A stretch of DNA of 64,000 nucleotides from Roseburia_C sp900315735 (GCA_052118425.1 JBQKHF010000002.1), one strand, 5' to 3'; counted from the first letter of the stretch, positions 16,831 to 27,573 are shown. The notes: generated from the letters alone by a model not told the origin. Made by a program: numbers and translations.

Positions 16831-17508
16831 TCATAGCATTTCCTGTTCTTTAAAACTAAAATATTTTTTATCACCGATAATGATATGGTCTGCAAGCTCA
16901 ATCCCAAGAAGCCTGCCGCCTTCCATTATCTTTCTGGTAACTTCAATGTCCTGCCTGCTTGGTAGTGGATTTCCGCTTGGATGATTATGCACTAAAATCA
17001 CATGCACTGCATGATATTCAAATGCTTTTAAGAAAATCTCCCTGGGTGAAATCAGTGAGGCATTTACTGTGCCAATCGAAAGAATGGAATCTGCAATCAG
17101 ATGACACTTTGTATCAAACATGCAAAGTATCAGATGTTCCTTTTCTTCATGCCGCAGCTGCTCCATGTAATAGTCTGCTACGGAATAAGCATTCTGCATC
17201 ACAACCGCCTCCTGCCGGCCGGTCTGTGCAATCCGCTTCGAAAGCTCCGCAATGCATTTTAACTGAATTGCTTTTACTTTCCCAATGCCCCGAATCTCCT
17301 GTAATTCCTTAAGACTCATCTGATACAGTCCTAAAAGATTGCCGGTGCGTTTACTTAATACATGCTTTGCTACTTCTGTTGAAGAACTTCCATTTGTGCC
17401 ACAACGGATAATTACCGCTAAAAGCTCGGCATCCGATAAGAATGCTGCTCCGTATTTTAAGCACTTTTCATAGGGTTGTTCGGAAGATGGCAGATTTTTT
17501 GCTGTCAT
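16831..17508 (-). CDS. radC: RadC/MPN (JAB) domain protein
   Basis: A 225-residue protein of the RadC family. A helix-hairpin-helix-like N-terminal part (EIRGIGKVKAIQLKCIAEL) precedes the MPN domain with the metal-binding signature HNHPSGNPLPSRQD and a distal DHIIIGD. Despite the name, a DNA-repair role is not established. Directly upstream of mreB, the classic radC-mreBCD order. GAGGTTATGAT precedes the ATG. Confidence 0.93.
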   Translation of the reverse strand: MTAKNLPSSEQPYEKCLKYGAAFLSDAELLAVIIRCGTNGSSSTEVAKHVLSKRTGNLLGLYQMSLKELQEIRGIGKVKAIQLKCIAELSKRIAQTGRQEAVVMQNAYSVADYYMEQLRHEEKEHLILCMFDTKCHLIADSILSIGTVNASLISPREIFLKAFEYHAVHVILVHNHPSGNPLPSRQDIEVTRKIMEGGRLLGIELADHIIIGDKKYFSFKEQEML

Positions 17509-17570
17509 ATCATAACCTCTTTCTACTCTCTCCGGTAACCCATTTCTTCCAAAAAGGCATATACTTTATA

Positions 17571-18875
17571 TTAACACATCATATCTTCATTAACAAGTTT
17601 CTGTTCATAAAGTTTTTGTAAAGACATAAGTATTCCAAGCTTTGCATGATACCAGGTCAGTCCTCCCTGGAAATATACGGCATACGGCTCTCTTAACGGG
17701 CCATCGGCACTTAATTCAATGGAGGAACCCTGTACAAATGCTCCGGCAGCCATGATGACATCACTGTCATAGCCCGGCATTGCCCATGGCTCCGGTGTCA
17801 CATAGCTGTCTACCGGTGCTGCAGCCTGAATACCTTTACAGAATGCAATCAGACCTTCCGGACTGTTTAAGGTAACTGCCTGAATAATATCATGACGGCT
17901 CTCTGTACCGTTCGGTACCACGGCAAAGCCCAGTCTTTCGTAGATATTTGCTGCAAAAATTGCTCCTTTTAATGCACCTGCTGTAACTACCGGTGCCTGA
18001 AACAGTCCCTGATAGAAAGATGAAATTACATTTAAGGAAGCTCCCACTTCTTTGCCAAGTCCCGGAGAAGTCAGGCGATATGCTGCATTTTCCACACATT
18101 CTTTCTTGCCGACAATATAGCCGCCGATTGGTGCCAGTCCACCACCCGGATTTTTAATCAGGGAACCTACAATCATGTCTGCTCCTACATCCAGCGGTTC
18201 TCTTTCTTCTACAAATTCACCGTAGCAGTTATCTACCATACAGATAACGTCCGGTTTTATAGATTTGATAAAGGAAATCAGTTCTCCAATCCGCTCTACA
18301 GATAAGGTAGGTCTTGTCTGATATCCCTTGGAACGCTGAATGGTCACAAGATGTGTTTTCTCATTGATTGCTTTTTTGATATTCTCATAATCAAAGCTGC
18401 CATCGGAAAGTAAATCTACCTGACGATAAGTAATGCCATATTCTGCCAGTGAGCCTTTGGATGGGCGGATACCAATGACTTCCTCTAAGGTATCATACGG
18501 TTTTCCTACCGGTGATAATAATTCATCCCCCGGTCTTAAATTAGACATCAAAGCCAGTGCCAGTGCGTGGGTTCCGCAGGTAATCTGTGGACGAACCAGA
18601 GCATCTTCGCCATGGAAACAGCTTGCGTATACTTTTTCCAGTGTATCTCTTCCCAGATCGTTATAGCCATATCCGTTGGACATGGCAAAGCATTCTGCCG
18701 AAACTCTGTTTTTCTGCATTGCATCAATTACTTTCATCTGATTATATTCTGCTGTTGCATCAATTGCTGCAAAACGGTCTTTTAATTCATCCTCTATCTT
18801 TTTTCCAAAACGGTATACCTCTTTGCTGATACCCATTTCTTCGTATTTCTGTTCAATCATTTCTTCTCTCATCAT
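17571..18875 (-). CDS. Methionine gamma-lyase-family PLP enzyme (YnbB-like)
   Basis: A 434-residue PLP-dependent fold-type I enzyme of the Met_gamma_lyas/aluminium-resistance family (B. subtilis YnbB). The presumed PLP lysine is in IVGSLIKNPGGGLAP; ITCGTHALALAL, MVDNCYGEF and GYDSDVIMAAGAFVQGSS are family signatures. Substrate is unproven for the family; a C-S lyase activity is only suggested by homology. It is the last gene downstream of miaA, matching the miaA-ynbB neighbourhood in other Firmicutes. Confidence 0.85.
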   Translation of the reverse strand: MMREEMIEQKYEEMGISKEVYRFGKKIEDELKDRFAAIDATAEYNQMKVIDAMQKNRVSAECFAMSNGYGYNDLGRDTLEKVYASCFHGEDALVRPQITCGTHALALALMSNLRPGDELLSPVGKPYDTLEEVIGIRPSKGSLAEYGITYRQVDLLSDGSFDYENIKKAINEKTHLVTIQRSKGYQTRPTLSVERIGELISFIKSIKPDVICMVDNCYGEFVEEREPLDVGADMIVGSLIKNPGGGLAPIGGYIVGKKECVENAAYRLTSPGLGKEVGASLNVISSFYQGLFQAPVVTAGALKGAIFAANIYERLGFAVVPNGTESRHDIIQAVTLNSPEGLIAFCKGIQAAAPVDSYVTPEPWAMPGYDSDVIMAAGAFVQGSSIELSADGPLREPYAVYFQGGLTWYHAKLGILMSLQKLYEQKLVNEDMMC

Positions 18876-18962
18876 TTTCCTCGTCTTTCCGGCTGCAATT
18901 TCTTTCTAAATTACAGCAAGTCTATCATATAATGTTCTCTTTCTTTTTGTATGAATAAAAAC

Positions 18963-19913
18963 TTAAGAAATAATAGCTTTTTCCTTAAGTATCTTTATCA
19001 TGTATGCAAGAATTGCCTCATTTTTATAATCAAACTCATTTTTGTTAAGCCAGATGACATCCCGTTCCCGTTTAAACCATGTAATCTGCCTTTTTGCAAA
19101 ATGCCTTGTTTCCCGTTTGATAATATAAACAGCTTCTTCCAAAGAATAATCTCCGTCAAGATATGCTAACATTTCTTTATAGCCAATCCCCTGCATTGCC
19201 ACCATATCTTTGGTGCAGCCCATTTCCTTTAAGCGGCGGACTTCTGCTTCCAGTCCATCTTCTATCATTTTATCTACTCTGGCATCGATTCTTTTATACA
19301 AGTGGCTGCGCTCATCATTTAATACAAAATAAGCAAAATTATAAGGTGAAGTCCGCATCTGTTCCTTTGCATTGTGTTCAGAAATCTTTCCGCCGGTTTC
19401 CTGATAGAATTCCAGGGCACGGATGACACGCTTTCTGTTATTCGGATGGATGGCTTCGGCAGATTCCGGATCCACTTCCTTCAACCGGTCATGAAGATAC
19501 TGATTGCCATGTTCTTCTGCCAGTGCTTCTAATTCTTTTCGATATGCACTGTCACTTTCCTGCTCAGTAAAATCAATATCATTCAACAGTGCCTGGATAT
19601 AAAATCCGGTGCCGCCGGCAATAATCGGAATCTTTCCATGGGCATAAATTTCATTTAAATATTTTTTTGCATATTCCTGAAATTTTACTACATGGAATTC
19701 ATCGAAAGGCTCCAATTCATCCACCAGATAATGGCGTACGCCATCCATTTCTTCCGGTGTGATTTTTGCAGAGCCTACATCAATATATTTATACACCTGC
19801 ATGGAATCGGCGGAGATAATCTCTCCGCCAATGGCCTTTGCAAGCTGAATGGATAATTCTGTTTTTCCTACTGCAGTAGGACCTGTCAATACTACAATTG
19901 GTTTCTTCATCAT
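18963..19913 (-). CDS. miaA: tRNA dimethylallyltransferase
   Basis: A 316-residue enzyme that transfers the dimethylallyl group to A37 of tRNAs reading UNN codons. The P-loop is LTGPTAVGKTELS, followed by GEIISADSMQVYKY and IIAGGTGFYIQALL; the C-terminal KRETRHFAKRQITWFK is the tRNA-binding segment. Two adjacent ATGs exist (19913, 19910). It begins six bases after the stop of mutL and is part of the mutSL operon. Confidence 0.95.
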   Translation of the reverse strand: MMKKPIVVLTGPTAVGKTELSIQLAKAIGGEIISADSMQVYKYIDVGSAKITPEEMDGVRHYLVDELEPFDEFHVVKFQEYAKKYLNEIYAHGKIPIIAGGTGFYIQALLNDIDFTEQESDSAYRKELEALAEEHGNQYLHDRLKEVDPESAEAIHPNNRKRVIRALEFYQETGGKISEHNAKEQMRTSPYNFAYFVLNDERSHLYKRIDARVDKMIEDGLEAEVRRLKEMGCTKDMVAMQGIGYKEMLAYLDGDYSLEEAVYIIKRETRHFAKRQITWFKRERDVIWLNKNEFDYKNEAILAYMIKILKEKAIIS

Positions 19914-19919
19914 CTTTTC

Positions 19920-21956
19920 CTACACAATTCGCTTGAACTTTTTCTCAATTTCATATTTCGACATGGCAATAATCGTCGGTCTTCCATGCGGACAGTTATA
20001 TGGATTATCAAGCTTCATCAAATCCTTCATCAGCTGTTCCATTTCCGGCAGGCTCAGTCGCTGGCTTCCCTTTACCGCAGCTTTACAGGACATGGATGCA
20101 ATCTTATCCAAAATAACATCAGCTGTTGCCCGCTCGGATATGCCATCAGTAAGCTCGTCTAACATTTCAATCAACACATCCCTGGTATTCAGCCGGTAAA
20201 GATTACCCGGCACTCCGCAGATACTGTATTCCGCACCACCAAAATGCTCGATTTCAAAGCCAAGCTTCGTAAACTGTTCTTTGAAACGCTCCAGTGCTTC
20301 CGCCTCACGCATGGATAATGTTATGACAATAGGCGGGCTGATTGCCTGGGACGTAAACTCCTTCTTCTCAAACTGCTTTTTCAGTTTCTCATACATTACT
20401 TTCTCATGGGCTGCATGCTGGTCTACAATGAAGAGTCTGTCATTATATTCTACCAGCCAGTAGGTATCGAAAAGCTGTCCGATAATCTTCTGCTTTGCTA
20501 TCTCCTCTTCTTTTAAGAACGAGCCCTGTTCATAGCTTCCTTCCGGCTTTGCTCCATAGGTCTCTTCCTCCCGGAGGACATAGGCTTCCTTTGTCAGTTC
20601 TTTTTCGATTTCTTTTTTCGACTGTTCCGGAAGTGGCTCTTTTATCGTATCAAGGAGTTTTTCCTGCGCCGCAGAGCTGACTGCTCCGGTTCCCACTGGT
20701 CGGCTGGTTGAGGTTCCGGTCACTCCTGATGCATGTAACTGCTCTCTTACCGGCAGCTTGTGTTCCGGCTGGCTTTGTGCGTGCCAGGTTTCCCGCCGTT
20801 CCGGCTGTCTGTCCGGATATTTCACTTCGTAAGGGCTGTCTTTTCGCACTGCCTTCCGGATTACTTCTAAACGCTTCTGTTCAAACGGCTCCGGCATTAC
20901 TTTTTCTATCTTTGGAACTTCCATCTCGTTTTTCTTTGGTGTATCCACCGGAACTTCCGGTATAATATCACGGTGCACTAGCGCTGCCGATAAAATACTC
21001 TGCACTTCCCGGTACAGCTCCTGCTGGTTGGAAAAGCGAAGTTCCATCTTGGTGGGATGCACATTTACATCCAAAAGACTGCTGTCAATCTCAAAATAAA
21101 GTACCGTAAAGGGATACTGATGCTGCATCAGAAACGGTTTAAAGGCATCCTCTATAGCCTTGGATAAAATCTGGCTCCGGATAAATCTGCCATTGACGAA
21201 ATATAATTCGTAGCCACGGTTTCCTCTGGAAATCATCGGCTTTCCGATAAATCCACTGACTTTAAAAAGTTCACTTTCATGTGCAATCGGAAGCAATGCT
21301 TTCGTAATATCCCTGCCATATAAATGGTAAATTATATCTTTGATATTTCCATTTCCGGAGGACTGAAGCTTCACCTGATTATTCATAATAAATTTGAAAG
21401 CTACGTCTGGATGGGATAAAATCATCCGCTGCATCAGTTCATGAATATAGGTGCCTTCTGTCTGGGCGGATTTTAAGAATTTCTTTCTTGCCGGTGTATT
21501 ATAAAAAAGATTCCGAATAATAAAAGTGGTTCCATCCGGCGCACCGATTTCTTCCAAAGAAACTTCCTTTGAGCCTTCAATGAGATAACGGGATCCGGTA
21601 AAATCACCGTTCGTCTTTGTAATGAGTTCCACCTGACTTACTGCTGCGATACTTGATAATGCTTCACCTCGGAACCCTAAGGATGTAACGGTAAACAAAT
21701 CTTCTACGGATTTAATCTTACTGGTGGAATGACGCAAAAATGCCAAAGGAATCTGTTCCCTTTCGATTCCGCAACCATTGTCCGAAATACGGATAAAGGA
21801 TATTCCACCTTCTTTGATTTCAACCGTTACTGCACTGGAACCTGCATCTATCGCATTTTCCACTAACTCCTTTACCACCGAGCTTGGTCGTTCGATGACT
21901 TCTCCTGCCGCAATTTTATCAATTGTTTCCTGACTTAACAGTGCAATCTGTGGCAT
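19920..21956 (-). CDS. mutL: DNA mismatch repair protein MutL (endonuclease type)
   Basis: A 678-residue MutL. The GHKL ATPase domain occupies about 1-330 (IAAGEVIERPSSVVKELVEN, ISDNGCGI, TSLGFRGEAL). A long polar linker (about 340-480) leads to the C-terminal dimerisation domain with the endonuclease motif DQHAAHEKVMYEKL and the zinc-site motif CPHGRPT. These make it a nicking MutL, as expected in bacteria lacking MutH. The ATG at 21956 has AAAGGAGGTG nine bases upstream; eight earlier codons overlap the end of mutS and are discarded. Confidence 0.94.
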   Translation of the reverse strand: MPQIALLSQETIDKIAAGEVIERPSSVVKELVENAIDAGSSAVTVEIKEGGISFIRISDNGCGIEREQIPLAFLRHSTSKIKSVEDLFTVTSLGFRGEALSSIAAVSQVELITKTNGDFTGSRYLIEGSKEVSLEEIGAPDGTTFIIRNLFYNTPARKKFLKSAQTEGTYIHELMQRMILSHPDVAFKFIMNNQVKLQSSGNGNIKDIIYHLYGRDITKALLPIAHESELFKVSGFIGKPMISRGNRGYELYFVNGRFIRSQILSKAIEDAFKPFLMQHQYPFTVLYFEIDSSLLDVNVHPTKMELRFSNQQELYREVQSILSAALVHRDIIPEVPVDTPKKNEMEVPKIEKVMPEPFEQKRLEVIRKAVRKDSPYEVKYPDRQPERRETWHAQSQPEHKLPVREQLHASGVTGTSTSRPVGTGAVSSAAQEKLLDTIKEPLPEQSKKEIEKELTKEAYVLREEETYGAKPEGSYEQGSFLKEEEIAKQKIIGQLFDTYWLVEYNDRLFIVDQHAAHEKVMYEKLKKQFEKKEFTSQAISPPIVITLSMREAEALERFKEQFTKLGFEIEHFGGAEYSICGVPGNLYRLNTRDVLIEMLDELTDGISERATADVILDKIASMSCKAAVKGSQRLSLPEMEQLMKDLMKLDNPYNCPHGRPTIIAMSKYEIEKKFKRIV

Positions 21957-21973
21957 AACGCCATCCACCTCCT

Positions 21974-24616
21974 TTACCATCTGTTTTTCACTTTATTCTG
22001 TAATTCGTATAACTTATTCATTGCTTCGATTGGTGTCATCTGACCCAAATCCAGTTCTTTTAATTCGTTTAATATCGTATCGTTGTCCATGGTATCAAGC
22101 AGTGATATCTGTTCTAAATCCACCTCGTCTAACTTCGGTTTGCTGCGTTTACTGCTTCCCTCCGCACTGATATTCTGAACGATTTCCGTAATATCATTAT
22201 TACTTAATTCTTCTACAATTTCTTTGGCACGCTCAATGACATTATCCGGCACTCCCGCAAGCTTTGCTACCTGGATACCGTAACTCTTATCAGCTCCGCC
22301 TTTTACAATCTTGCGCAGGAAAACGATATCATCACCCTTTTCTTTTACTGCAATGCAGTAGTTATTTACGCTGTTTAATTTGCCTTCCAGCTCCGTCAGT
22401 TCATGATAATGGGTTGCAAATAATGTCTTTGCGCCAAGAAGCCTTGGATTACTGATATGCTCTACCACTGCCCAGGCAATACTCAAGCCATCAAAGGTAC
22501 TGGTTCCACGTCCGATTTCATCTAAAATCAAAAGACTGTTGGAAGTGGCATTCCGTAATATATTTGCCACTTCTGACATTTCAACCATAAAGGTACTCTG
22601 TCCGCTGGCGAGGTCATCAGAAGCCCCTACTCTGGTAAAAATACGGTCTACAATTCCAATTTTGGCTGATTTTGCCGGAACAAAGCTTCCGATTTGAGCC
22701 ATCAGTACAATCAACGCACTCTGTCGCATATAGGTGGACTTTCCTGCCATATTTGGACCGGTAATAATGGACACACGGTTGCTGCCATTATCAAGATAAG
22801 TATCATTTGCCACAAACATTTCATTCTGAATCATCCGTTCTACTACCGGATGTCTGCCGTCTTTGATGTCAATAAGACCTTTTTCGTTTAATTTCGGACG
22901 GCAGTAATTATTCTGTTCCGCTACCGTTGCAAGAGATGCAAATACATCAATCTGCGCCACTGCTTTGGCGGTCTTCTGGATACGCACCACTTCATCCGCC
23001 ACCTTCTGGCGGACTTCCCGGAACAGTTCATATTCTAAGACAATCAGCTTGTCTTCCGCACCTAGGATAACATCCTCTAATTCTTTTAATTCCGGTGTAA
23101 TAAAACGCTCAGCATTTGCCAGAGTCTGCTTTCTGGTGAAATAGTCCGGCACCATGTCTTTAAAGGAATTGGTTACTTCAAGATAATAGCCAAATACTTT
23201 GTTATATTTGATTTTCAGATTCTTGATTCCGGTTTTCTCCCGTTCTTTTGCCTCCAAATCAGCAAGCCAGCTCTTTCCATCTGTCTTGGCTTTCCGCAGG
23301 CGGTCCACCTCTTCGTTATAGCCCTCTTTTAAGATGCCGCCGTCATGAAGGGTAAGTGGCGGTTCTTCCGTAATGGAGCGTTCAATTAATTCGTATAATT
23401 CATCCAACGTATCCAGCTGCTCATATAAACGTTTTAAAAGTGGTGACTGAAAATCACTCATCAGTGTCTTAATCGGTGGCAGCATATGTATGGAATTGCG
23501 AAATGCAATCAAATCCCTTGGATTTGCGGTCTGATAAGTAACACGGGTAATCAACCGTTCCAGATCATAGACCGGATTTAAATATTCCCGGATTTCTTCT
23601 CTTGTGATGGCATTGGTATTAAATTCGTCAATGGCATCATAACGTTCTTCTATTTCCGTACGCTCAATTAATGGCTGTTCCACAAAGCTTCTTAAGGTTC
23701 TTGCTCCCATGGCTGTCCTGGTCTTATCCAATACCCAAAGGAGAGAACCACGCTTTTGCTTTTCCCGGAGGGTTTCAACCAGCTCTAAGTTTCGTCTGGT
23801 AGAACTGTCAATAATCATGAATTTTCCGGTGGTATACGGATGAATTGCCACCAGATTAGAAAGGGTTGTTTTCTGTGTCTCGTAAAGGTATTTTAATAAT
23901 GCACCGGCTGCAACGACGCCGCTGTCATAATCTGCAAGACCAAGTCCTTCTAAATCCCTGACTTTAAAATGATCCTTTAAAGTCATCTGTGCTGTCTCAT
24001 CAGAAAAATACCATGCATCCAGAGAATAAATTACGATTCCCATACGGTTTTTCATATCATCGATATCAATTCCACTGATATAAAATGCTTCATTGCAGAT
24101 AATTTCTGTCGGCTGGTATTTATTGACCTCGTCTAATAATTTCCGTTCGGAGTCCACTTCTGTCACATAATAATCACCGGTAGTAATATCCGCAGAAGAA
24201 ATGCCATAATGGTCACCGATATATGCGATACACATGATATAATTATTTTTCGTTTCATCCAGTGCCTGTGCATTTAATGTGGTTCCCGGTGTAACAACTC
24301 TTGTTACTTCACGCTTTACCATTCCCTTGGCAAGCTTCGGGTCTTCCACCTGCTCACAGATGGCAACCTTATAACCTTTTTTCACCAGTCTGGTCAGATA
24401 AGTTTCTGCTGCATGATATGGGATTCCGCACATCGGTGCCCGTTCCTCTGCACCACAGCTCTTTCCGGTTAAGGTAAGCTCTAATTCTTTTGATACAACC
24501 TTTGCATCATCAAAAAACATTTCATAAAAATCACCCAGACGGTAAAATAAAATACAATCCTTGTATTCTTCATGGGTTTTTAAATAATGCTGCATCATTG
24601 GTGTATATTCCGTCAA
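21974..24616 (-). CDS. mutS: DNA mismatch repair protein MutS
   Basis: An 880-residue mismatch-binding ATPase. The mismatch-reading Phe-X-Glu motif is in YRLGDFYEMFFDDA; Walker A is ITGPNMAGKST, followed by STFMVEMSEVANIL and LLILDEIGRGTSTFDG. I start at TTG at 24616 (LTEYTPMMQHYL), because AAAAGGAGA lies nine bases before it and MutS proteins start close to the TPMMQQY motif; the more upstream TTG has no ribosome site. Part of the operon from 27505 to 17571. Confidence 0.95.
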   Translation of the reverse strand: MTEYTPMMQHYLKTHEEYKDCILFYRLGDFYEMFFDDAKVVSKELELTLTGKSCGAEERAPMCGIPYHAAETYLTRLVKKGYKVAICEQVEDPKLAKGMVKREVTRVVTPGTTLNAQALDETKNNYIMCIAYIGDHYGISSADITTGDYYVTEVDSERKLLDEVNKYQPTEIICNEAFYISGIDIDDMKNRMGIVIYSLDAWYFSDETAQMTLKDHFKVRDLEGLGLADYDSGVVAAGALLKYLYETQKTTLSNLVAIHPYTTGKFMIIDSSTRRNLELVETLREKQKRGSLLWVLDKTRTAMGARTLRSFVEQPLIERTEIEERYDAIDEFNTNAITREEIREYLNPVYDLERLITRVTYQTANPRDLIAFRNSIHMLPPIKTLMSDFQSPLLKRLYEQLDTLDELYELIERSITEEPPLTLHDGGILKEGYNEEVDRLRKAKTDGKSWLADLEAKEREKTGIKNLKIKYNKVFGYYLEVTNSFKDMVPDYFTRKQTLANAERFITPELKELEDVILGAEDKLIVLEYELFREVRQKVADEVVRIQKTAKAVAQIDVFASLATVAEQNNYCRPKLNEKGLIDIKDGRHPVVERMIQNEMFVANDTYLDNGSNRVSIITGPNMAGKSTYMRQSALIVLMAQIGSFVPAKSAKIGIVDRIFTRVGASDDLASGQSTFMVEMSEVANILRNATSNSLLILDEIGRGTSTFDGLSIAWAVVEHISNPRLLGAKTLFATHYHELTELEGKLNSVNNYCIAVKEKGDDIVFLRKIVKGGADKSYGIQVAKLAGVPDNVIERAKEIVEELSNNDITEIVQNISAEGSSKRSKPKLDEVDLEQISLLDTMDNDTILNELKELDLGQMTPIEAMNKLYELQNKVKNRW

Positions 24617-24656
24617 TGTTCTGTATCTCCTTTTCTGTTTCAAAACACCTGTTGTT

Positions 24657-26264
24657 TTAATCTATCTTAAGTCTTGCATATTTTCCTGCAATTGCTTCCG
24701 CTACTTTTAAGCCGTCCATGGCTGCTGACATAATACCGCCGGCATAACCTGCACCTTCTCCGCAAGGGTAAATGCCCGCAATATTACTTTCAAAAGATTC
24801 ATCCCTTGTAATCCGCACCGGAGAGGAAGTTCTGCTCTCTACGCCGGATAAAATTGCATCTTCTCTGTTGTAGTCCGGAATGTATCTTGGAAAGAGCTCC
24901 ATTCCTGCCTGAAAAGAGTCTGCCAGTTCCTTCGGAAGGATTTCCCGAAGATTGGCAAATGTGTGTGCACCCTTTGTGGTACTTTCAAAAGCTCCATATC
25001 CTGTGGATATGCGATTCTCTTTAAAATCTACGTAAAGCTGCTGTGGAATTGCGCCGTTTCCAATGCGATAGGCGTTTTTTTCCAATTTCCGCTGAAACTC
25101 AATCCCAGCTAACGGTCCATCCCCGTCAAAATCTTCCGGTCGAACCGATACGATAATGGCACTGTTGGCATTTTGTCCGGCTCTTGCATGATAGCTCATT
25201 CCATTGACTGCCAGCATGCCTTCTTCCGAAGAAGCATTTACTACATAACCGCCCGGGCACATACAGAAGGAATATACCCCTCGGTGATTCTCAAGATTAG
25301 CGGTCAGCTTATAAGATGCAGCAGGCAGCAGGGCATTTTTATGTCCATTGTACTGACACGCATCAATCATAGCCTGGGGATGCTCCACACGAAGTCCCAC
25401 CGCAAATGCCTTGGCTTCCATCTTAAGTCCCGTTTCCTGTAACATCGGAAAAGTGTCTCTTGCGGAATGGCCGATTGCCAGCACCAGAACATCTGTTGCA
25501 ACTTCCTTTTCTCCGTTAATCCGGATGGCTTCTACTTTATCTTTCTTCTCATTCAGTGTAATGTCTGTGAGCTGACTGAAAAAGCAGTAAGTTCCGCCCA
25601 TTCTTTCGATTTCCAGCCGGATGTTTTTTACGACTGTTTTTAAAATATCGGTTCCGATATGCGGCTTATTTATATATAAAATTTCTTCCGGAGCACCCAT
25701 CTTTACAAAGATTTCCAATACTTCCCGGTTCCTTCCTGCCACATCTTTCACCAGTGTATTTAATTTGCCATCAGAAAAAGTACCGGCTCCGCCTTCTCCA
25801 AACTGCACATTGGTCTTTGGATTTAAGCTGCCGTCCTTCCAGAACCGTTCTACTTCAGCGGTTCGATCTTCCACACTGCTTCCTCGTTCCAAAATAATTG
25901 GACAATAGCCATGCTTTGCCAGTTCATAGGCACAGAACATTCCAGCAGGACCGCTTCCCACAATAACCGGTCTGTGTGACAGCTGTCCCTCTCCGGCATC
26001 CGGGAAATGATAATGCACAACCTTTGCTTTACTGATATTGGCATTTTTATTCTTATGTAAAATCGTATCTTCCTGCTTCACTTCCACATCCACTGTGTAT
26101 ACAAAAGAAAGTTCATTTTTTCTTCTTGCGTCAATGGATTGCTTTCGAATCTGATAACGAATCAGATCCTTTTCATTTTTCAGACGAAGCGTTTTGATAA
26201 TCTGTCTTCTTAACATCTCTTCCGAATGTTCAATCGGAAGCTTTAACTGATTTACTCGTATCAT
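24657..26264 (-). CDS. FAD-dependent dehydrogenase (COG2509 type)
   Basis: A 535-residue flavoprotein. An N-terminal domain of about 95 residues (IRVNQLKLPIEHSEEMLRR) is followed by the FAD-binding loop IVGSGPAGMFCAYELA. NVQFGEGGAGTFSDGKLNT and the C-terminal PCGEGAGYAGGIMSAAMDG match uncharacterised FAD-dependent dehydrogenases widespread in Firmicutes. The substrate is unknown. The ATG at 26264 overlaps the TGA of the preceding flavoprotein gene (ATGA), and AAGGGAG lies six bases upstream, so the two are translationally coupled. Confidence 0.82.
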   Translation of the reverse strand: MIRVNQLKLPIEHSEEMLRRQIIKTLRLKNEKDLIRYQIRKQSIDARRKNELSFVYTVDVEVKQEDTILHKNKNANISKAKVVHYHFPDAGEGQLSHRPVIVGSGPAGMFCAYELAKHGYCPIILERGSSVEDRTAEVERFWKDGSLNPKTNVQFGEGGAGTFSDGKLNTLVKDVAGRNREVLEIFVKMGAPEEILYINKPHIGTDILKTVVKNIRLEIERMGGTYCFFSQLTDITLNEKKDKVEAIRINGEKEVATDVLVLAIGHSARDTFPMLQETGLKMEAKAFAVGLRVEHPQAMIDACQYNGHKNALLPAASYKLTANLENHRGVYSFCMCPGGYVVNASSEEGMLAVNGMSYHARAGQNANSAIIVSVRPEDFDGDGPLAGIEFQRKLEKNAYRIGNGAIPQQLYVDFKENRISTGYGAFESTTKGAHTFANLREILPKELADSFQAGMELFPRYIPDYNREDAILSGVESRTSSPVRITRDESFESNIAGIYPCGEGAGYAGGIMSAAMDGLKVAEAIAGKYARLKID

Positions 26265-27505
26265 GATAACTCCCTTGCCGCATGCATCCCGGCTACTGCG
26301 CCGCTGCTCCATGCCCATTGCAAATTATAGCCGCCGCAAATTCCGTCAATATCCACCATTTCTCCGGCAAAATAAAGTCCCGGACAAAGCTTTGACTCCA
26401 TGGTTTCTGCATTTATTTCATCAGTGTCTACGCCGCCGGCAGTCACCTGTGCCGTATCAAAGGTATTCCAGTCATTAATATCCACCCGGAGTCCCTGTGC
26501 CGTATCTACAAATCTCTTTATTTCTTCTTCCTGCAGCCGGTTCGCATATTTTGCAGCTTTTATATGTGACTCTTCTAATAATACCGGAATTAATTTTTCC
26601 GGGAAAAAGCCGATTAAGGCTTCACTGATGCGTTTTTCATCTGCCTCCTTAAATCTTTCCTTAAAATAGGTTAAGCACTGTTCTTTCTCCCAGAATGGCA
26701 CAAAATTAAGTGTCGCATAGACTTTTTTCTGCTCTGATAACGCTCTTGTGGCAACTCTTGAAATCTGAAATACCGGAATGCCGGATATTCCATAATTCGT
26801 AAGCTGCAATTCTCCGCGTTCACTGCATACATACGCATTTTCTATGTATAAATCAATCTTTGCATCTGCACGAATTCCTGCAATATCAGCAAAAAATGAC
26901 TGTTTTCCCTTCAATCCGACAAGCCCCGGCACTAAATCTATGATATGATGTCCCAGGCTTTCAAGATATAGGAAACCGCTTCCATCACTGCCACTTTTCT
27001 TTAAGGTCTTACCACCGGTTGCCATTATGCATTTTGTTGCATAAAAATCACCGCCCTTGGTATGAAAAACGAAGCCTTTTTTTGTCTTTTCTATGCCTCT
27101 TATGCCACAGCTGCAGACCACTCCAACGTGCTGCTTCTGTAATTCCATCTGCAGCACATCCCTTATAGCTGCTGCCTGCTCGCTCTGGGGATAATACCCA
27201 CCGTTACGCTCCTTCGGATATATGCCAAGTCCCATAAAGAACTGCAGCGTCTCTTCCAGTCCAAACTGCTCAAATACAGGCGCAACAAAAGCAGGGTTCT
27301 GTCCGTAATATTTGTCCACACCCTGCATTTTATTTGTATAATTACATTTTCCGTTTCCGGTTGCCAAAATCTTCTTACCAAGCACTTCATTGTGCTCTAA
27401 AATAAGAACTTTTGCACCGGCCCGTGCTGCCATAATGGCTGCTACCAGTCCGGCAGCGCCACCGCCGACCACTGCGATATCTATGCGTTCTGTATGCTTA
27501 CTCAT
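26261..27505 (-). CDS. HI0933-family flavoprotein (BaiN/RdsA type)
   Basis: A 414-residue NAD(P)/FAD-dependent oxidoreductase of the HI0933 family. The dinucleotide loop is VVGGGAAGLVAAIMAARAG; GNGKCNYTN and MATGGKTLKKSGSDGSGF follow, and CPGLYFAGEMVDIDGICGG with GGYNLQWAWSSG closes the FAD site. Members of the family have been linked to bile-acid and other reductions, but the substrate cannot be deduced here. First gene of the mutSL operon, with its own promoter. Confidence 0.85.
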   Translation of the reverse strand: MSKHTERIDIAVVGGGAAGLVAAIMAARAGAKVLILEHNEVLGKKILATGNGKCNYTNKMQGVDKYYGQNPAFVAPVFEQFGLEETLQFFMGLGIYPKERNGGYYPQSEQAAAIRDVLQMELQKQHVGVVCSCGIRGIEKTKKGFVFHTKGGDFYATKCIMATGGKTLKKSGSDGSGFLYLESLGHHIIDLVPGLVGLKGKQSFFADIAGIRADAKIDLYIENAYVCSERGELQLTNYGISGIPVFQISRVATRALSEQKKVYATLNFVPFWEKEQCLTYFKERFKEADEKRISEALIGFFPEKLIPVLLEESHIKAAKYANRLQEEEIKRFVDTAQGLRVDINDWNTFDTAQVTAGGVDTDEINAETMESKLCPGLYFAGEMVDIDGICGGYNLQWAWSSGAVAGMHAARELS

Positions 27506-27573
27506 GCCGGTTATTTTCTCTTCTCTCTATTTCTTTTGGGTTCTGCAATCTTTGAACCCATTTAGCCTTTTAG